NCBI GenBank assembly: GCA_023667265.1
Contig: JAMPAJ010000008.1
Coordinates: 1 to 38,099, forward strand
Source: Alistipes sp.
Lineage (GTDB): Bacteria > Bacillota > Clostridia > Oscillospirales > Ruminococcaceae
Direction of reading: 5' to 3'
DNA length: 38,099 bases
Shown: in pieces, positions 24,468 to 32,485 of the stretch
Position numbering within the stretch: position 1 is the first letter of the stretch
How the letters are laid out: each line of letters starts with the position of its first letter
Made by a program: the position numbers and the translations under genes
The notes under the pieces: generated by a model
What the model saw: the letters and a program-made list of their open reading frames with translations, nothing else
Database searches by the model: none
What the model was told of the DNA's origin: nothing

Positions 24468-25017
24468 TATGGTCAATCTCCTCTCTCATCGCAAGTTTTT
24501 CTTCTTTGTCGGCAAGCAGAAATTCATCTGCAATGTACTCTGCATAACTCAGGTGGTGCTGACTGTACACGAAACGGCTGTCGGGTATGTCATCGGGACT
24601 TTGCGGAACGTACATCTCAGCATAATCTCGCATTAGCCACAAGTATTTATTCAACACATCAAATGCGTGATGCTTCCACTGTTCATATGCTTTGCGTTCG
24701 GCTCCCTGTTTTTCGATACGCTGAATGTCAGCTCGGTCGGGTGGCTTGTCAACATTCAGACAAAGCCCGAAATCGCTGTTCAACTGCCTGACAGCTTCAA
24801 TCGGTGAAAGCCCGAAAAGCTCCTGCACAAGCCCGATAACATCACCATGAACCTGACTGCCGAAGCAGTGATAATTCTTCTCATAGAGCTTGCAGGACGG
24901 TGTACGCTCGTTATGGAACGGACACAGACACATATTGTCCCGTCTGACTTCTATGCCGTAATAACGTGCTGCTGTCGGCACATCAACAAGCTCTTTTACT
25001 TTTTCAAAAATCGTCAT
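24433..25017 (-). CDS. CHC2 zinc-finger primase-like protein without TOPRIM domain
   Basis: The 194-residue protein begins with a DnaG-type zinc finger: CPFHNERTPSCKLYEKNYHCFGSQVHGDVIGLVQ. The usual final ligand (CFGC) is Ser here, so one canonical zinc ligand is missing. No TOPRIM catalytic domain follows; the rest is helical. It lies just upstream of the D5-type helicase and overlaps it, so the two probably form a split primase-helicase. The catalytic primase activity may come from the helicase partner or the host. Confidence 0.7.
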   Translation of the reverse strand: MTIFEKVKELVDVPTAARYYGIEVRRDNMCLCPFHNERTPSCKLYEKNYHCFGSQVHGDVIGLVQELFGLSPIEAVRQLNSDFGLCLNVDKPPDRADIQRIEKQGAERKAYEQWKHHAFDVLNKYLWLMRDYAEMYVPQSPDDIPDSRFVYSQHHLSYAEYIADEFLLADKEEKLAMREEIDHIEQETERLKRQ

Positions 25018-25036
25018 AAATTGACCTCCTGACTAC

Positions 25037-25065
25037 TTGCAAGATATATCTTTTTGTGCTATAAT
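25037..25065 (+). promoter_or_regulatory. Promoter of the STAND NTPase gene
   Basis: TTGCAA (25037-25042) and TATAAT (25060-25065) are 17 bases apart, with AGGAG nine bases before the ATG at 25102. The motif ATATATCTT is repeated at 25043-25052 and 25063-25071 over the -10 region and may be an operator. Confidence 0.55.
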
Positions 25066-25101
25066 ATATCTTGGAATTTTATGGGATAGGAGCGAAAAGA
25101 A

Positions 25102-27405
25102 ATGAAGTGTGATTTTCAGAATGTAACCGATATGCTGTTTCGGAATATGGCTTCATCGACTGCGATCTATTATAAAAATCTGTTGAATTTACTTTTCGGC
25201 TCTTATCTTGCTGAAACGCATTTATATGAATTTGATCGTCCTACTGTCACAAGACTGCATAATGGGGAAATTCGTATTTCTCCTAAAATGAGCGAATTTT
25301 ATCTGGACGCTGACCGCAAAATTCTTTGCGGAGATATAAAGGAAATTCTGCAATATATCTTTGATAAACCAAACACCTACAAGGAGCTTTATGAGCTGAT
25401 ACAGTTTGATGATACGCTGTCTGTTTCAATACGGAGAGATACTCTCGGTCGGCTTTCAAATGAATTTATTGACGATAACTCACTTGTAAATTTGATTTAT
25501 GAAGCGGTTTATATTGCTGTCACTCGCCAATATACAAAGAGCGATGACGGATATATTGCGGTGTACTATTCCAATCCGCTTGCACCTGTGAATGATGCCT
25601 TGTTTGCAAACAGTGAGTATGTTGCACCGTGTCGGCATTTCTGCGGTCGAGATGATGAACTGGACAAGCTGCACTCGCTCGTGCAGAATAATTCCACGGT
25701 TATCATTACGGGCGTTGCAGGTATCGGCAAGAGCGAGCTTGTCCGTGCGTATGTAAAAAAACATCAGAAAGAGTATCCGTATTTTGGTTACTATTTTTTT
25801 AACGACAGCTTAAAAGACATAATCGCTAATGTTATCCGTGACCCCATAGAATCAAATCTTAATATACGTTATCAGCAAAACCTCGAATTGTTATCCAATC
25901 TCGGAGAAAATGTTTTGCTTGTTATTGACAACTATAATACGTCTCCTGATGATGACGAATGCTTTGATGACCTTTGTGACCTGAAATGCAAAGTGATCTT
26001 TACATCGCATATGCGGTTTGAGGACTATGTAACCTATGAATTGCAGGCGTTTCGTCATGTTGATGATATAAAAACACTCACAAAATATTTCTATCAGTAT
26101 AAAGAAAGCGAATGGAAATATTTATTGCAGATTTACGGCAATTTTGGTTTTCACACATTCTGTATTGAATTGTGTGCAAAGGCATTTTCAAAGGGTGCTT
26201 TTACTCCAAAATCTCTATGCAAAAATCTTCGTTCTTTCAAAATAAAGGACTTTGCCGAAAAACTTTCTGCCAAAAAGGACAAGCATCCTAAGAAGAAAAC
26301 ATATTTCGATCATCTCAGAGACCTGTTTAGTCTGCTCGGCTTACCTGAACGGCATAAACAGGTTTTAAGAATCATGGTATTCGCCCCATATTTCGGATTC
26401 CGAAAAGAATTTTTTGCAAAAATCATGAATCTGAAAAATATGGTGATCGTTGAAAAGCTGATAGATGTCGGCTTGCTTTATGAAAACTATTGGGGAAGAA
26501 TCAACATTCAATCTGTTGTTGCAGAAGTTGTCCGCTCGGAACTGGAAACAAACAATGAAAACTGTTCCGATTTTCTCGAAATTATCCGTGCGCTGTGCCT
26601 GAACGAATCAAATGTGATAGAGGTGGATGACAGAACAATTTTTCATATGGTCTCTCTGGTATTTCGCCTTATGGATTTCAAAGATACTGATTTTCAATTT
26701 CGTTTTATTCATGATTGCTACAAGTTTACGGAGCGTTTCGGGGAAAGCAGTCTGAATGAAGACATGATTGCGTTTGAAAAGGATAATCATAGATGTGAAC
26801 CGCATTTTGAAACGCTCTATCTGTCCGATGCCGCTTCATATGAGATGATGAAAGGCAATCAGAATAAAGCACTTGAATTTCAGCAAAAGGCTGTAGATCG
26901 TTCAAAGGTCTGTGACGATATTATGCTACAAGCGAATACCCTGAGTACCTACGGCTACTATCTCAATCTCGCTGACCGAAAAGACGAAGCGTTAAAAGCT
27001 ATGCAGTTAGGACTTTCCCTTTTCAATCAGTTTAACGGTGACGGCAATTTCTATTTTGATAAGTACCGTGCAATCATCAATTATGCCGATCTATTATTCT
27101 CCCTCGGTCATACTGATGAAGCAATTTCACAAGTTTCAGCTACCGAAAAATCTCTGAAAGAAATGGATTTGCAGGACACTGAGGTCTATGCAAATTGTGT
27201 GTATTCCCTCGGTCTGTATCATCTCTGTCTGAATGACAAATCAGCAGGAAATGAGCTTGTGCAGGCATTCCGTATTTTTGTAAATCTGTATGGCAAACAA
27301 TCCGACTTTGTACAAACAAGAGCAACGGAGCTTCAAGGCTATCTCGAAAATACCCATAACGATATTACTGAAAATGAGCCGCTAAAGCAACTACTCGGAG
27401 AATAA
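25102..27405 (+). CDS. STAND-type NTPase with novel N-terminal domain and TPR-like C-terminus
   Basis: The 767-residue protein has a P-loop GVAGIGKSE at about 204-212, a Walker B VLLVIDN at 271-277 and an arginine-type sensor-like segment KVIFTSH at 297-303, in the order of NB-ARC/NACHT-like switches. A winged-helix-like region (400-470) and a C-terminal run of helical repeats (about 590-745, e.g. EFQQKAVDRSKVCDDIMLQANTL) resemble TPRs. Residues 1-175 match nothing I recognise. It is on the strand opposite to the element backbone, with its own promoter, and its tail overlaps the MobB-like gene by 41 bases. Anti-phage or regulatory sensing is inferred from family and location, not shown. Confidence 0.75.
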   Translation: MKCDFQNVTDMLFRNMASSTAIYYKNLLNLLFGSYLAETHLYEFDRPTVTRLHNGEIRISPKMSEFYLDADRKILCGDIKEILQYIFDKPNTYKELYELIQFDDTLSVSIRRDTLGRLSNEFIDDNSLVNLIYEAVYIAVTRQYTKSDDGYIAVYYSNPLAPVNDALFANSEYVAPCRHFCGRDDELDKLHSLVQNNSTVIITGVAGIGKSELVRAYVKKHQKEYPYFGYYFFNDSLKDIIANVIRDPIESNLNIRYQQNLELLSNLGENVLLVIDNYNTSPDDDECFDDLCDLKCKVIFTSHMRFEDYVTYELQAFRHVDDIKTLTKYFYQYKESEWKYLLQIYGNFGFHTFCIELCAKAFSKGAFTPKSLCKNLRSFKIKDFAEKLSAKKDKHPKKKTYFDHLRDLFSLLGLPERHKQVLRIMVFAPYFGFRKEFFAKIMNLKNMVIVEKLIDVGLLYENYWGRINIQSVVAEVVRSELETNNENCSDFLEIIRALCLNESNVIEVDDRTIFHMVSLVFRLMDFKDTDFQFRFIHDCYKFTERFGESSLNEDMIAFEKDNHRCEPHFETLYLSDAASYEMMKGNQNKALEFQQKAVDRSKVCDDIMLQANTLSTYGYYLNLADRKDEALKAMQLGLSLFNQFNGDGNFYFDKYRAIINYADLLFSLGHTDEAISQVSATEKSLKEMDLQDTEVYANCVYSLGLYHLCLNDKSAGNELVQAFRIFVNLYGKQSDFVQTRATELQGYLENTHNDITENEPLKQLLGE

Positions 27406-28057
27406 TGTCGATCAGCACAAGCAAGGGTGCTGCAAAATACAGCAGATCGCCTATCGTCTTTACCTTACGCAAGCGTTCAGCCGATCGGGCTGCGGCGTTA
27501 GTTGCCTTGCGTACCTCTTTGGTACACTCGTTAATGTACTTCTCCATTTCATCACTGGTGTCGCTGAGATACTTTGTTACCTTATCAAATGCCTTTTTCT
27601 GCTCGGCTTCAAACTGATAGTAAATATCTCTTGTAATCTCAACGGTCGATGCCTTTACGCTTTCTGCGTACTGTTTCTGTATGTTCAGGTTCTGGAGTTC
27701 TCTTTCGGCTATCTTCTCCATTTCGGCGTTGGTAGCTGCTGAATAATTCTTCAAGAGTTGGCACATTTGAAGTGTCGCTGCTGCGAGCAAGAGTACTCTC
27801 TCGTCCCTCTTGGCTTCCTCCGATGCTGCGCCCGATTGCTGTGCCAGATCCCGTATCATCAGATTGATCTGATCCAATTCGGGCAGCGGTATTTCCGCTT
27901 GTTCCTCCACTTCCTGTGGCTTTGATATAGATGCGTGATTCGACCGATTGTGAATCCGCTGTGCATCTCGTTTCAGCTTCTCCCGTGAGTAATATGCTCT
28001 CTGGTCGCTCTTCTGCTCTGTCGGTTTCTCGTCCTCTTTGTTTCTCTCTAAGCTCAT
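27365..28057 (-). CDS. MobB-like mobilization protein with C-terminal membrane anchor
   Basis: The 230-residue protein is highly charged at the start, coiled-coil-like through the middle (EMEKIAERELQNLNIQKQYAESV), and ends in a hydrophobic helix (LLYFAAPLLVLIDIILRVVALAA). Its first 140 codons overlap the relaxase gene in another frame. An internal ribosome site (GAAAGGA, eight bases before ATG 28057) supports real translation. MobB-type proteins of MOBP systems similarly overlap the relaxase gene and help anchor it at the membrane. Confidence 0.65.
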   Translation of the reverse strand: MSLERNKEDEKPTEQKSDQRAYYSREKLKRDAQRIHNRSNHASISKPQEVEEQAEIPLPELDQINLMIRDLAQQSGAASEEAKRDERVLLLAAATLQMCQLLKNYSAATNAEMEKIAERELQNLNIQKQYAESVKASTVEITRDIYYQFEAEQKKAFDKVTKYLSDTSDEMEKYINECTKEVRKATNAAARSAERLRKVKTIGDLLYFAAPLLVLIDIILRVVALAAHFQ

Positions 28058-28874
28058 GTTCGATTCCTTTCACGGTATATTTTTCACCGAGTTTACTGCC
28101 CCTGACCGAAGCTAAATTTCCGCTTTTGTCGGTGAAATTTGGGTGTCGGTAGGATATTGTATTTCCCTTAACTCTGCATTCCACATTGTAGTGCTTCATA
28201 AGGGCATTTACCACATCTTCCAAAGTATGATTATTCAGATCGGCAAGCTCTATCTGAATGACCTCACGAAGCTCGTCCTTGAAAGTCTCCTTACCCTTAG
28301 CTTTCATCTGACGTTCGGCAAAAGTTTCCTTGTCATAGTCGCTGTCATGATTATAGAAATCTTCTCTGACGGAGTGAAAAAGTCCACGCTTCATACATTG
28401 CTTCCCGAAAAACTCACACATATCATACAAATCTTTCTGATTACGGCGATATGCCCTGCCTGTCTCGGTATGACAGTTGCCAATCAGAAAGTGAACGTGC
28501 TTGTGTGGCTTGTCGGTATGCACGGCAAACAGCACTTCATAACCCTGAAAATATTTCTCTGCAAACTCCTTGGCGATACGGAACACCTCATCATAGGTGA
28601 GCTTGTCGTTGTCATCGGGAGAAAATGAAATTGACATTTTGAAAGAAAGGTTAGCATTTTTAGAATTACGCTTTCCGAAAAGCTCCCGTGTCATAAGCAC
28701 ATCTCGTGTGAAATTATCACGATCGCAATTTATCCCCCAATAGAGGTTGGGTGCAGTTTTTACAACTCCCTCTGAAATTTGTTCGGGTAACTTTCCCAAA
28801 ATGTAGTGCGCTGCCCGTTGCAGCTGCACCGATGATTTGCAAGACTTGTAGTCAACATTCACATTCCCGAACAT
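27639..28874 (-). CDS. MOBP-type relaxase (MobA/VirD2 family)
   Basis: The 411-residue protein has the histidine triad HTDKPHKHVHF at about residues 119-129, preceded by SISFSPDD and followed by the cleft motifs IGNCHTETGRAYR. The likely nicking Tyr is near the N-terminus (AAHYILGK). It would nick oriT and lead the strand into a recipient, relying on a helper conjugative system. The start overlaps the MobC stop by one base. The C-terminus is low-complexity (many Ser, Gly, Arg), partly because it overlaps the MobB-like frame. Confidence 0.85.
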   Translation of the reverse strand: MFGNVNVDYKSCKSSVQLQRAAHYILGKLPEQISEGVVKTAPNLYWGINCDRDNFTRDVLMTRELFGKRNSKNANLSFKMSISFSPDDNDKLTYDEVFRIAKEFAEKYFQGYEVLFAVHTDKPHKHVHFLIGNCHTETGRAYRRNQKDLYDMCEFFGKQCMKRGLFHSVREDFYNHDSDYDKETFAERQMKAKGKETFKDELREVIQIELADLNNHTLEDVVNALMKHYNVECRVKGNTISYRHPNFTDKSGNLASVRGSKLGEKYTVKGIEHELREKQRGRETDRAEERPESILLTGEAETRCTADSQSVESRIYIKATGSGGTSGNTAARIGSDQSDDTGSGTAIGRSIGGSQEGRESTLARSSDTSNVPTLEELFSSYQRRNGEDSRKRTPEPEHTETVRRKRKGIDR

Positions 28875-29227
28875 CAGCTCTTGTCCTTAACGGTAAATTT
28901 GGGATTTTTCAGAAAGTCGGAAAATTGCCCTATAACCGTATCATTGGTTCGGCGGATCGCTCCGATCACGGCTCGGACTTTCTCGTCCTGTCCGATGTTA
29001 GAGAAGTAAGCAAGCTGATTTAGGTTCGTGTCGATCTTTCGTATCTCGTGGATAAGCGGTGAAATGCTCTCCTCAATAGAGTATATCCGTACCTCTGAAT
29101 GGCGGAGCGCCTGTATCAGATAGTCAGTCTTGCTCAGTCCGCTTGCTTTATGCTTGGTATTCCAAAGCTGAAACTCCTCATCTGTGAGTTTCAGGCTGAT
29201 GGAATGATTGCGCTTGCGATTTGGCAT
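28874..29227 (-). CDS. mobC: MobC-like relaxosome accessory protein
   Basis: From the ATG at 29227, with a strong GAAAGGAG, the 117-residue protein starts MPNRKRNHSISLKLTDEEF, a ribbon-helix-helix DNA-binding pattern. It continues with IRKIDTNLNQLAYFSNIG, a hallmark of the bacterial mobilization protein MobC family. It helps the relaxase bind oriT. It lies directly upstream of and overlaps the relaxase gene. Confidence 0.82.
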   Translation of the reverse strand: MPNRKRNHSISLKLTDEEFQLWNTKHKASGLSKTDYLIQALRHSEVRIYSIEESISPLIHEIRKIDTNLNQLAYFSNIGQDEKVRAVIGAIRRTNDTVIGQFSDFLKNPKFTVKDKS

Positions 29228-29289
29228 TTTTGCTCCTTTCTCCACCTTTGGCGGTCTTTGGGAAGGTCTCGGAGGGGGAACGTCTCTGA

Positions 29290-29327
29290 GCAGGTAGCCG
29301 ATGTGTCATTACATCGGTACTACCTGC
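29290..29327. repeat. Hairpin upstream of mobC, candidate oriT structure
   Basis: GCAGGTAG + CCGATGT (29290-29104 region, 29290-29304) pairs with ACATCGG and CTACCTGC (29311-29327) around a 6-base loop. It lies about 60 bases upstream of mobC, where MOBP oriT sites commonly lie. The nic site is not identified. Confidence 0.4.
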
Positions 29328-29572
29328 CCGGCACAAATCAGTGACGGAAACTCGCCTTGTTCCTGCAAGGCTTTCGACTGCTGTCGAATTTTTGCCGCAA
29401 TCTTCAGAGTGTTCGGCAATTCTCCTGTGCCTGTCCTCTGTGATAGGTGCAGTATTGCTTTATCTGCATAAAATGATATCAGGCATTTTGGCGGTCTGTT
29501 CCCCGATTTTATAATGTATAGCACATTCTCTCCGAAGTGATTTCCCCCGATATATTTTCGTGAAAATTCCAA
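29309..29572 (-). CDS. Doubtful small ORF between parR-like gene and mobC
   Basis: An 87-codon frame opens with TTG two bases after the ParR-like stop. No clear ribosome site is seen apart from the GGCGG of the preceding codons, and the product (FSRKYIGGNHFGENVLYIIK...) is not recognised. Its end runs into the candidate oriT hairpin. It may simply be open by chance in the 346-base stretch between the two genes. Confidence 0.25.
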   Translation of the reverse strand: MEFSRKYIGGNHFGENVLYIIKSGNRPPKCLISFYADKAILHLSQRTGTGELPNTLKIAAKIRQQSKALQEQGEFPSLICAGQVVPM

Positions 29573-29574
29573 TA

Positions 29575-29982
29575 TTAACCGCCGATAAAATCAAGGTCAA
29601 TATCGGAATAGTCCGTATTATCGCCGTCATCGGCGTTGCTTCTGTTTTCCGTTCCCACGGAAACAGCCTGCTGTGGTGTCGGTATCGGGTATCCTGTGTT
29701 CAGACTAAGCATCAGGCTTGCAAGGAATTTCGGCATTTGAGCGATGAAAGCCTTGCCCACTTCGCTTACGATCTGCTCAACAAAACGCTCCTCACGCTGA
29801 CGGGTCTCGAAGTATGGGTCATCGGAGAGCTTCTGCATATGGTCGAAATACTCGTTGACTGCATTGACTACAGCTGTATTGCCCGACTTCACCCTATCCT
29901 TATCGAAGTTGTGCAGATAGTTCCAAGCCTTAGCGTGTTCGGGATTATTCAGATTAAAGCGGAAACAAGCCATCTTCACCAT
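29575..29982 (-). CDS. ParR-like DNA-binding partner of the actin-like protein
   Basis: The ATG at 29982 is chosen because AAGGAGGG is nine bases before it; the stop of the ParM-like gene is one base upstream. The 135-residue protein starts with a ribbon-helix-helix-like ACFRFNLNNPEHAKAW. It has a helical middle and ends in an acidic tail (DYSDIDLDF), which in ParR proteins binds ParM. Identification is by gene pairing and pattern. Confidence 0.6.
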   Translation of the reverse strand: MVKMACFRFNLNNPEHAKAWNYLHNFDKDRVKSGNTAVVNAVNEYFDHMQKLSDDPYFETRQREERFVEQIVSEVGKAFIAQMPKFLASLMLSLNTGYPIPTPQQAVSVGTENRSNADDGDNTDYSDIDLDFIGG

Positions 29983-29983
29983 A

Positions 29984-30904
29984 TCACTTGCCCTCCTTTT
30001 TAAGCTGCACCGTAGCGAACTCCTCATAGCCCTTAGCCGATGCACAAATATCCCCGATGATTGTCACACGGTCTTTCTCATAAGTGCCGAAATGCTCGAT
30101 CAGCTTACCACCGCCGCCTGTGATGTATAGCCTCATCATTTTCGGATCGTATTCATACTTGCGGAGCAGAGCAAAGATGCTGTTGGCATACTCGGCAATT
30201 GCCTGACGGAGAACCTCCGCATATTCGCTGTCAATATCTGCCTTGTCATAGCAAATCATATTCTGAATGATTGTTTCGTCAACGGTAACGCCGAGCTTGT
30301 TCATCATAGCATTAGACGCTGCCTTTACGCATTGATTTACACCCATTTTCTCGGTGTAACTTTGCGTGGTGATAGGCTTGCGGTTGTTGATTTTCATGAT
30401 GTTGACCGTTCCGTTGCCGATGTCTGCAAGCATATTCAATCCGATCATGTCCTTGAGGTTCGGAACAACAGCGGCATAACCTTGCGGAAAAACGGAACAG
30501 CCAACAATGCGGACGGAGTAGAGCTTGTCCTCATACTTGAAGTCCACGCTTTCCCTCTGGAGCATATACTTACGGAAGTCCTCACGCTGACGGTTTACCC
30601 ATGTAAGCGGAAGTCCGACAGCAAGATGCACATCGGCAGAGGTGATGCCTTCACGGTTCAGCTCACGGGCGATACCCATAAGCGTGAAGATGTAATTATC
30701 CTCGTCCTCCCACTTATCGGTAAGGTACTCCTTGTGTCCCTCGCCAATGAGATAGTAGCTGCCATCAAAGAAAAGCGTACTCTTAGTAAAGGTCGGGGCA
30801 GCATCAAGTTTGGTGATGCCCGTGGGAGTGACCGTGTTGGCGGTCTTGATGTTTCCGTAACCGTGGTCGATGCCTACGATCAGGAAATTCTTGTAGTGTT
30901 TCAT
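29984..30904 (-). CDS. parM: ParM/StbA-like actin-family segregation ATPase
   Basis: The 306-residue protein from ATG 30904 (GGAGG five bases upstream) has the actin-like phosphate-1 motif LIVGIDHGYGNIKT. Phosphate-2 is MLADIGNGTVNI and the adenosine motif is LYITGGGGKLIEHF. It would form filaments that push element copies apart. With ParR it suggests an element that replicates after excision, in line with the primase and helicase. Upstream in-frame codons are untranslated leader. Confidence 0.8.
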   Translation of the reverse strand: MKHYKNFLIVGIDHGYGNIKTANTVTPTGITKLDAAPTFTKSTLFFDGSYYLIGEGHKEYLTDKWEDEDNYIFTLMGIARELNREGITSADVHLAVGLPLTWVNRQREDFRKYMLQRESVDFKYEDKLYSVRIVGCSVFPQGYAAVVPNLKDMIGLNMLADIGNGTVNIMKINNRKPITTQSYTEKMGVNQCVKAASNAMMNKLGVTVDETIIQNMICYDKADIDSEYAEVLRQAIAEYANSIFALLRKYEYDPKMMRLYITGGGGKLIEHFGTYEKDRVTIIGDICASAKGYEEFATVQLKKEGK

Positions 30905-31049
30905 AAAAACCTCCATATATATTGTATTCGGCTCTGAGATATGGTCGCTATCCCTTGAACCTAAAACCATTATATATCTTTTCAGATGGCTTAGGGTTGC
31001 ATGAATGTTGCAAAAAATCGTGCAAAAAAATAAGGCTATGATTTTAGCA

Positions 31050-31078
31050 TTGAAAAAAATCATGTAATATGTTATAAT
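31050..31078 (+). promoter_or_regulatory. Promoter of the ECF sigma operon
   Basis: TTGAAA (31050-31055) and TATAAT (31073-31078) are 17 bases apart. The roughly 90-base leader contains the dyad ATCACAA ... TTGTGAT at 31105-31131. The promoter looks like a housekeeping one. Confidence 0.55.
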
Positions 31079-31178
31079 TATAACTGATACATAAGGCTGC
31101 CAAAATCACAATGAATATCGATATTTGTGATATTGAGCCGATATTTCTGTAAAAGAACTGTTTTAGGTAGGTGATAAT

Positions 31179-31718
31179 ATGCTTGCAATATATATGGCTT
31201 TAATTGATAATGAAGATGACAAGAAATCTTTTGAGAACTTGTTTAATCAAAACAAGTCAAAGGCTTTTGCTATTGCAATAAAAATCCTGAAAAACAGGTC
31301 GTTGGCAGAAGATGCTTGTTCGGAAGCTTTTTTTAGCATCGCAAAATGTTTTCAAAAAATTAAAAAATTAGAAGCTCACAAACTGGACTATTATATTGTC
31401 ATTACTGTTAAGAACGCAGCTCTTAATCTTCTGAAAAGAGAAAATGAGCATATTAAAACTGTACCGCTGAACGAAGAAATCCACGAATTATGTGACGATG
31501 CGCTCAGTAATAGGAATTATAATGAAATTGTTGACTGCATCAAACAGCTTTCGTATTCAGATCAGGAAATTCTGTATTTAAGAGTTGATCTCGGTCTTGA
31601 TTACAGCGCGATCTCCAAGGCATTACATATTTCAAATGCAGCGGCAAGACAGCGATTTAAGCACGCAAAAGACAATCTTGCAAAATTGCTTAAAAAGGAA
31701 GGTATTTATAATGGATGA
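31179..31718 (+). CDS. ECF-type RNA polymerase sigma factor
   Basis: The 179-residue protein has a sigma region 2 (FENLFNQNKSKAFAIAIKILKNRSLAEDACSEAFFSIAKCF) and region 4 (QLSYSDQEILYLRVDLGLDYSAISKALHISNAAARQRFKHAK). It has no region 3 and fits the ECF class. Its stop overlaps the anti-sigma start (ATGGATGA), a normal coupling. It probably controls the envelope proteins downstream. The ATG at 31179 with TAGGTGATAAT is used; 31194 is an alternative. Confidence 0.88.
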   Translation: MLAIYMALIDNEDDKKSFENLFNQNKSKAFAIAIKILKNRSLAEDACSEAFFSIAKCFQKIKKLEAHKLDYYIVITVKNAALNLLKRENEHIKTVPLNEEIHELCDDALSNRNYNEIVDCIKQLSYSDQEILYLRVDLGLDYSAISKALHISNAAARQRFKHAKDNLAKLLKKEGIYNG

Positions 31719-32388
31719 TTATTCAATATTATCAAGGGCTATTGGTGAAGCCTTTGAACCTCAGCTTGATGAATTTGTAAATTCTGTTGACTATGATTAT
31801 GAATTTGAATTTTCAGAAAAGTTTGAACGGAAAATGGATAAGTTGATCAAACGAAGGAATAAACCGTATTTTAATCTGATATGTACTACTGGTAGAAGAG
31901 CAGTTTGTATAGCAGTTACGATAATTATTTTATCGGCATCTTCTTTAAGTGTCAAAGCAGTGCGTGAAGCAATTCATGATTTTATTGTGAGTATTTTCGG
32001 AAATCATACTACAGTTTCGGTAAATAACAATTCTGGGATGGATTATCCGACAGTTATAGAAGAGGAATATGAAATTTTCAATTTGCCAAGCGGATTTGAA
32101 TTAGCAGATTATAACCGTGACAATGGAACACTATTTGCCGCTTATTTCAATGAAGATCAATATATATTTTTTGAGCAAATTGTTCATTATGTCTATACTG
32201 AAAATTTGGATAATGAACATTCTGAAATAGAATATTATACTGATGAATCAGGACAGGAATATCTTATTTAAAGTACTGACCATGATTATTGTATTGTATG
32301 GGATAACGGAAAATATATTTTGAAAATCACAAGCAATTTAGCCAAAAACGGTATGCTATCTTTGTGCAAATCTACAAAGCTGAAATAA
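31711..32388 (+). pseudogene. Putative membrane anti-sigma factor (DUF4367-like) with in-frame TAA
   Basis: The first 186 codons encode an N-terminal cytoplasmic part and a helix AVCIAVTIIILSASSLSV. The outer domain then has NLPSGFELADYNRD and ends at TAA 32269-32271. The same frame stays open past the stop for 38 codons (HDYCIVWDNGKYILKITSNL to LCKSTKLK), which is the natural DUF4367 C-terminal strand. A single substitution therefore cuts the last strands off the domain. Whether the shortened protein works is unknown. Confidence 0.65.
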
Positions 32389-32485
32389 ATTTTAAAAAAC
32401 AGCTCACAAAACAGAATATTTTATTGTCATTATGAGTGTAAGAGGAAGATTTCCCTTGCACTCATATTTTTTAGGAGGAGATATT

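Noticed and set aside
30332-30937. 201-codon plus-strand ORF opposite parM
   Set aside because: Antisense to the actin-like ATPase, whose phosphate and adenosine motifs are clear.
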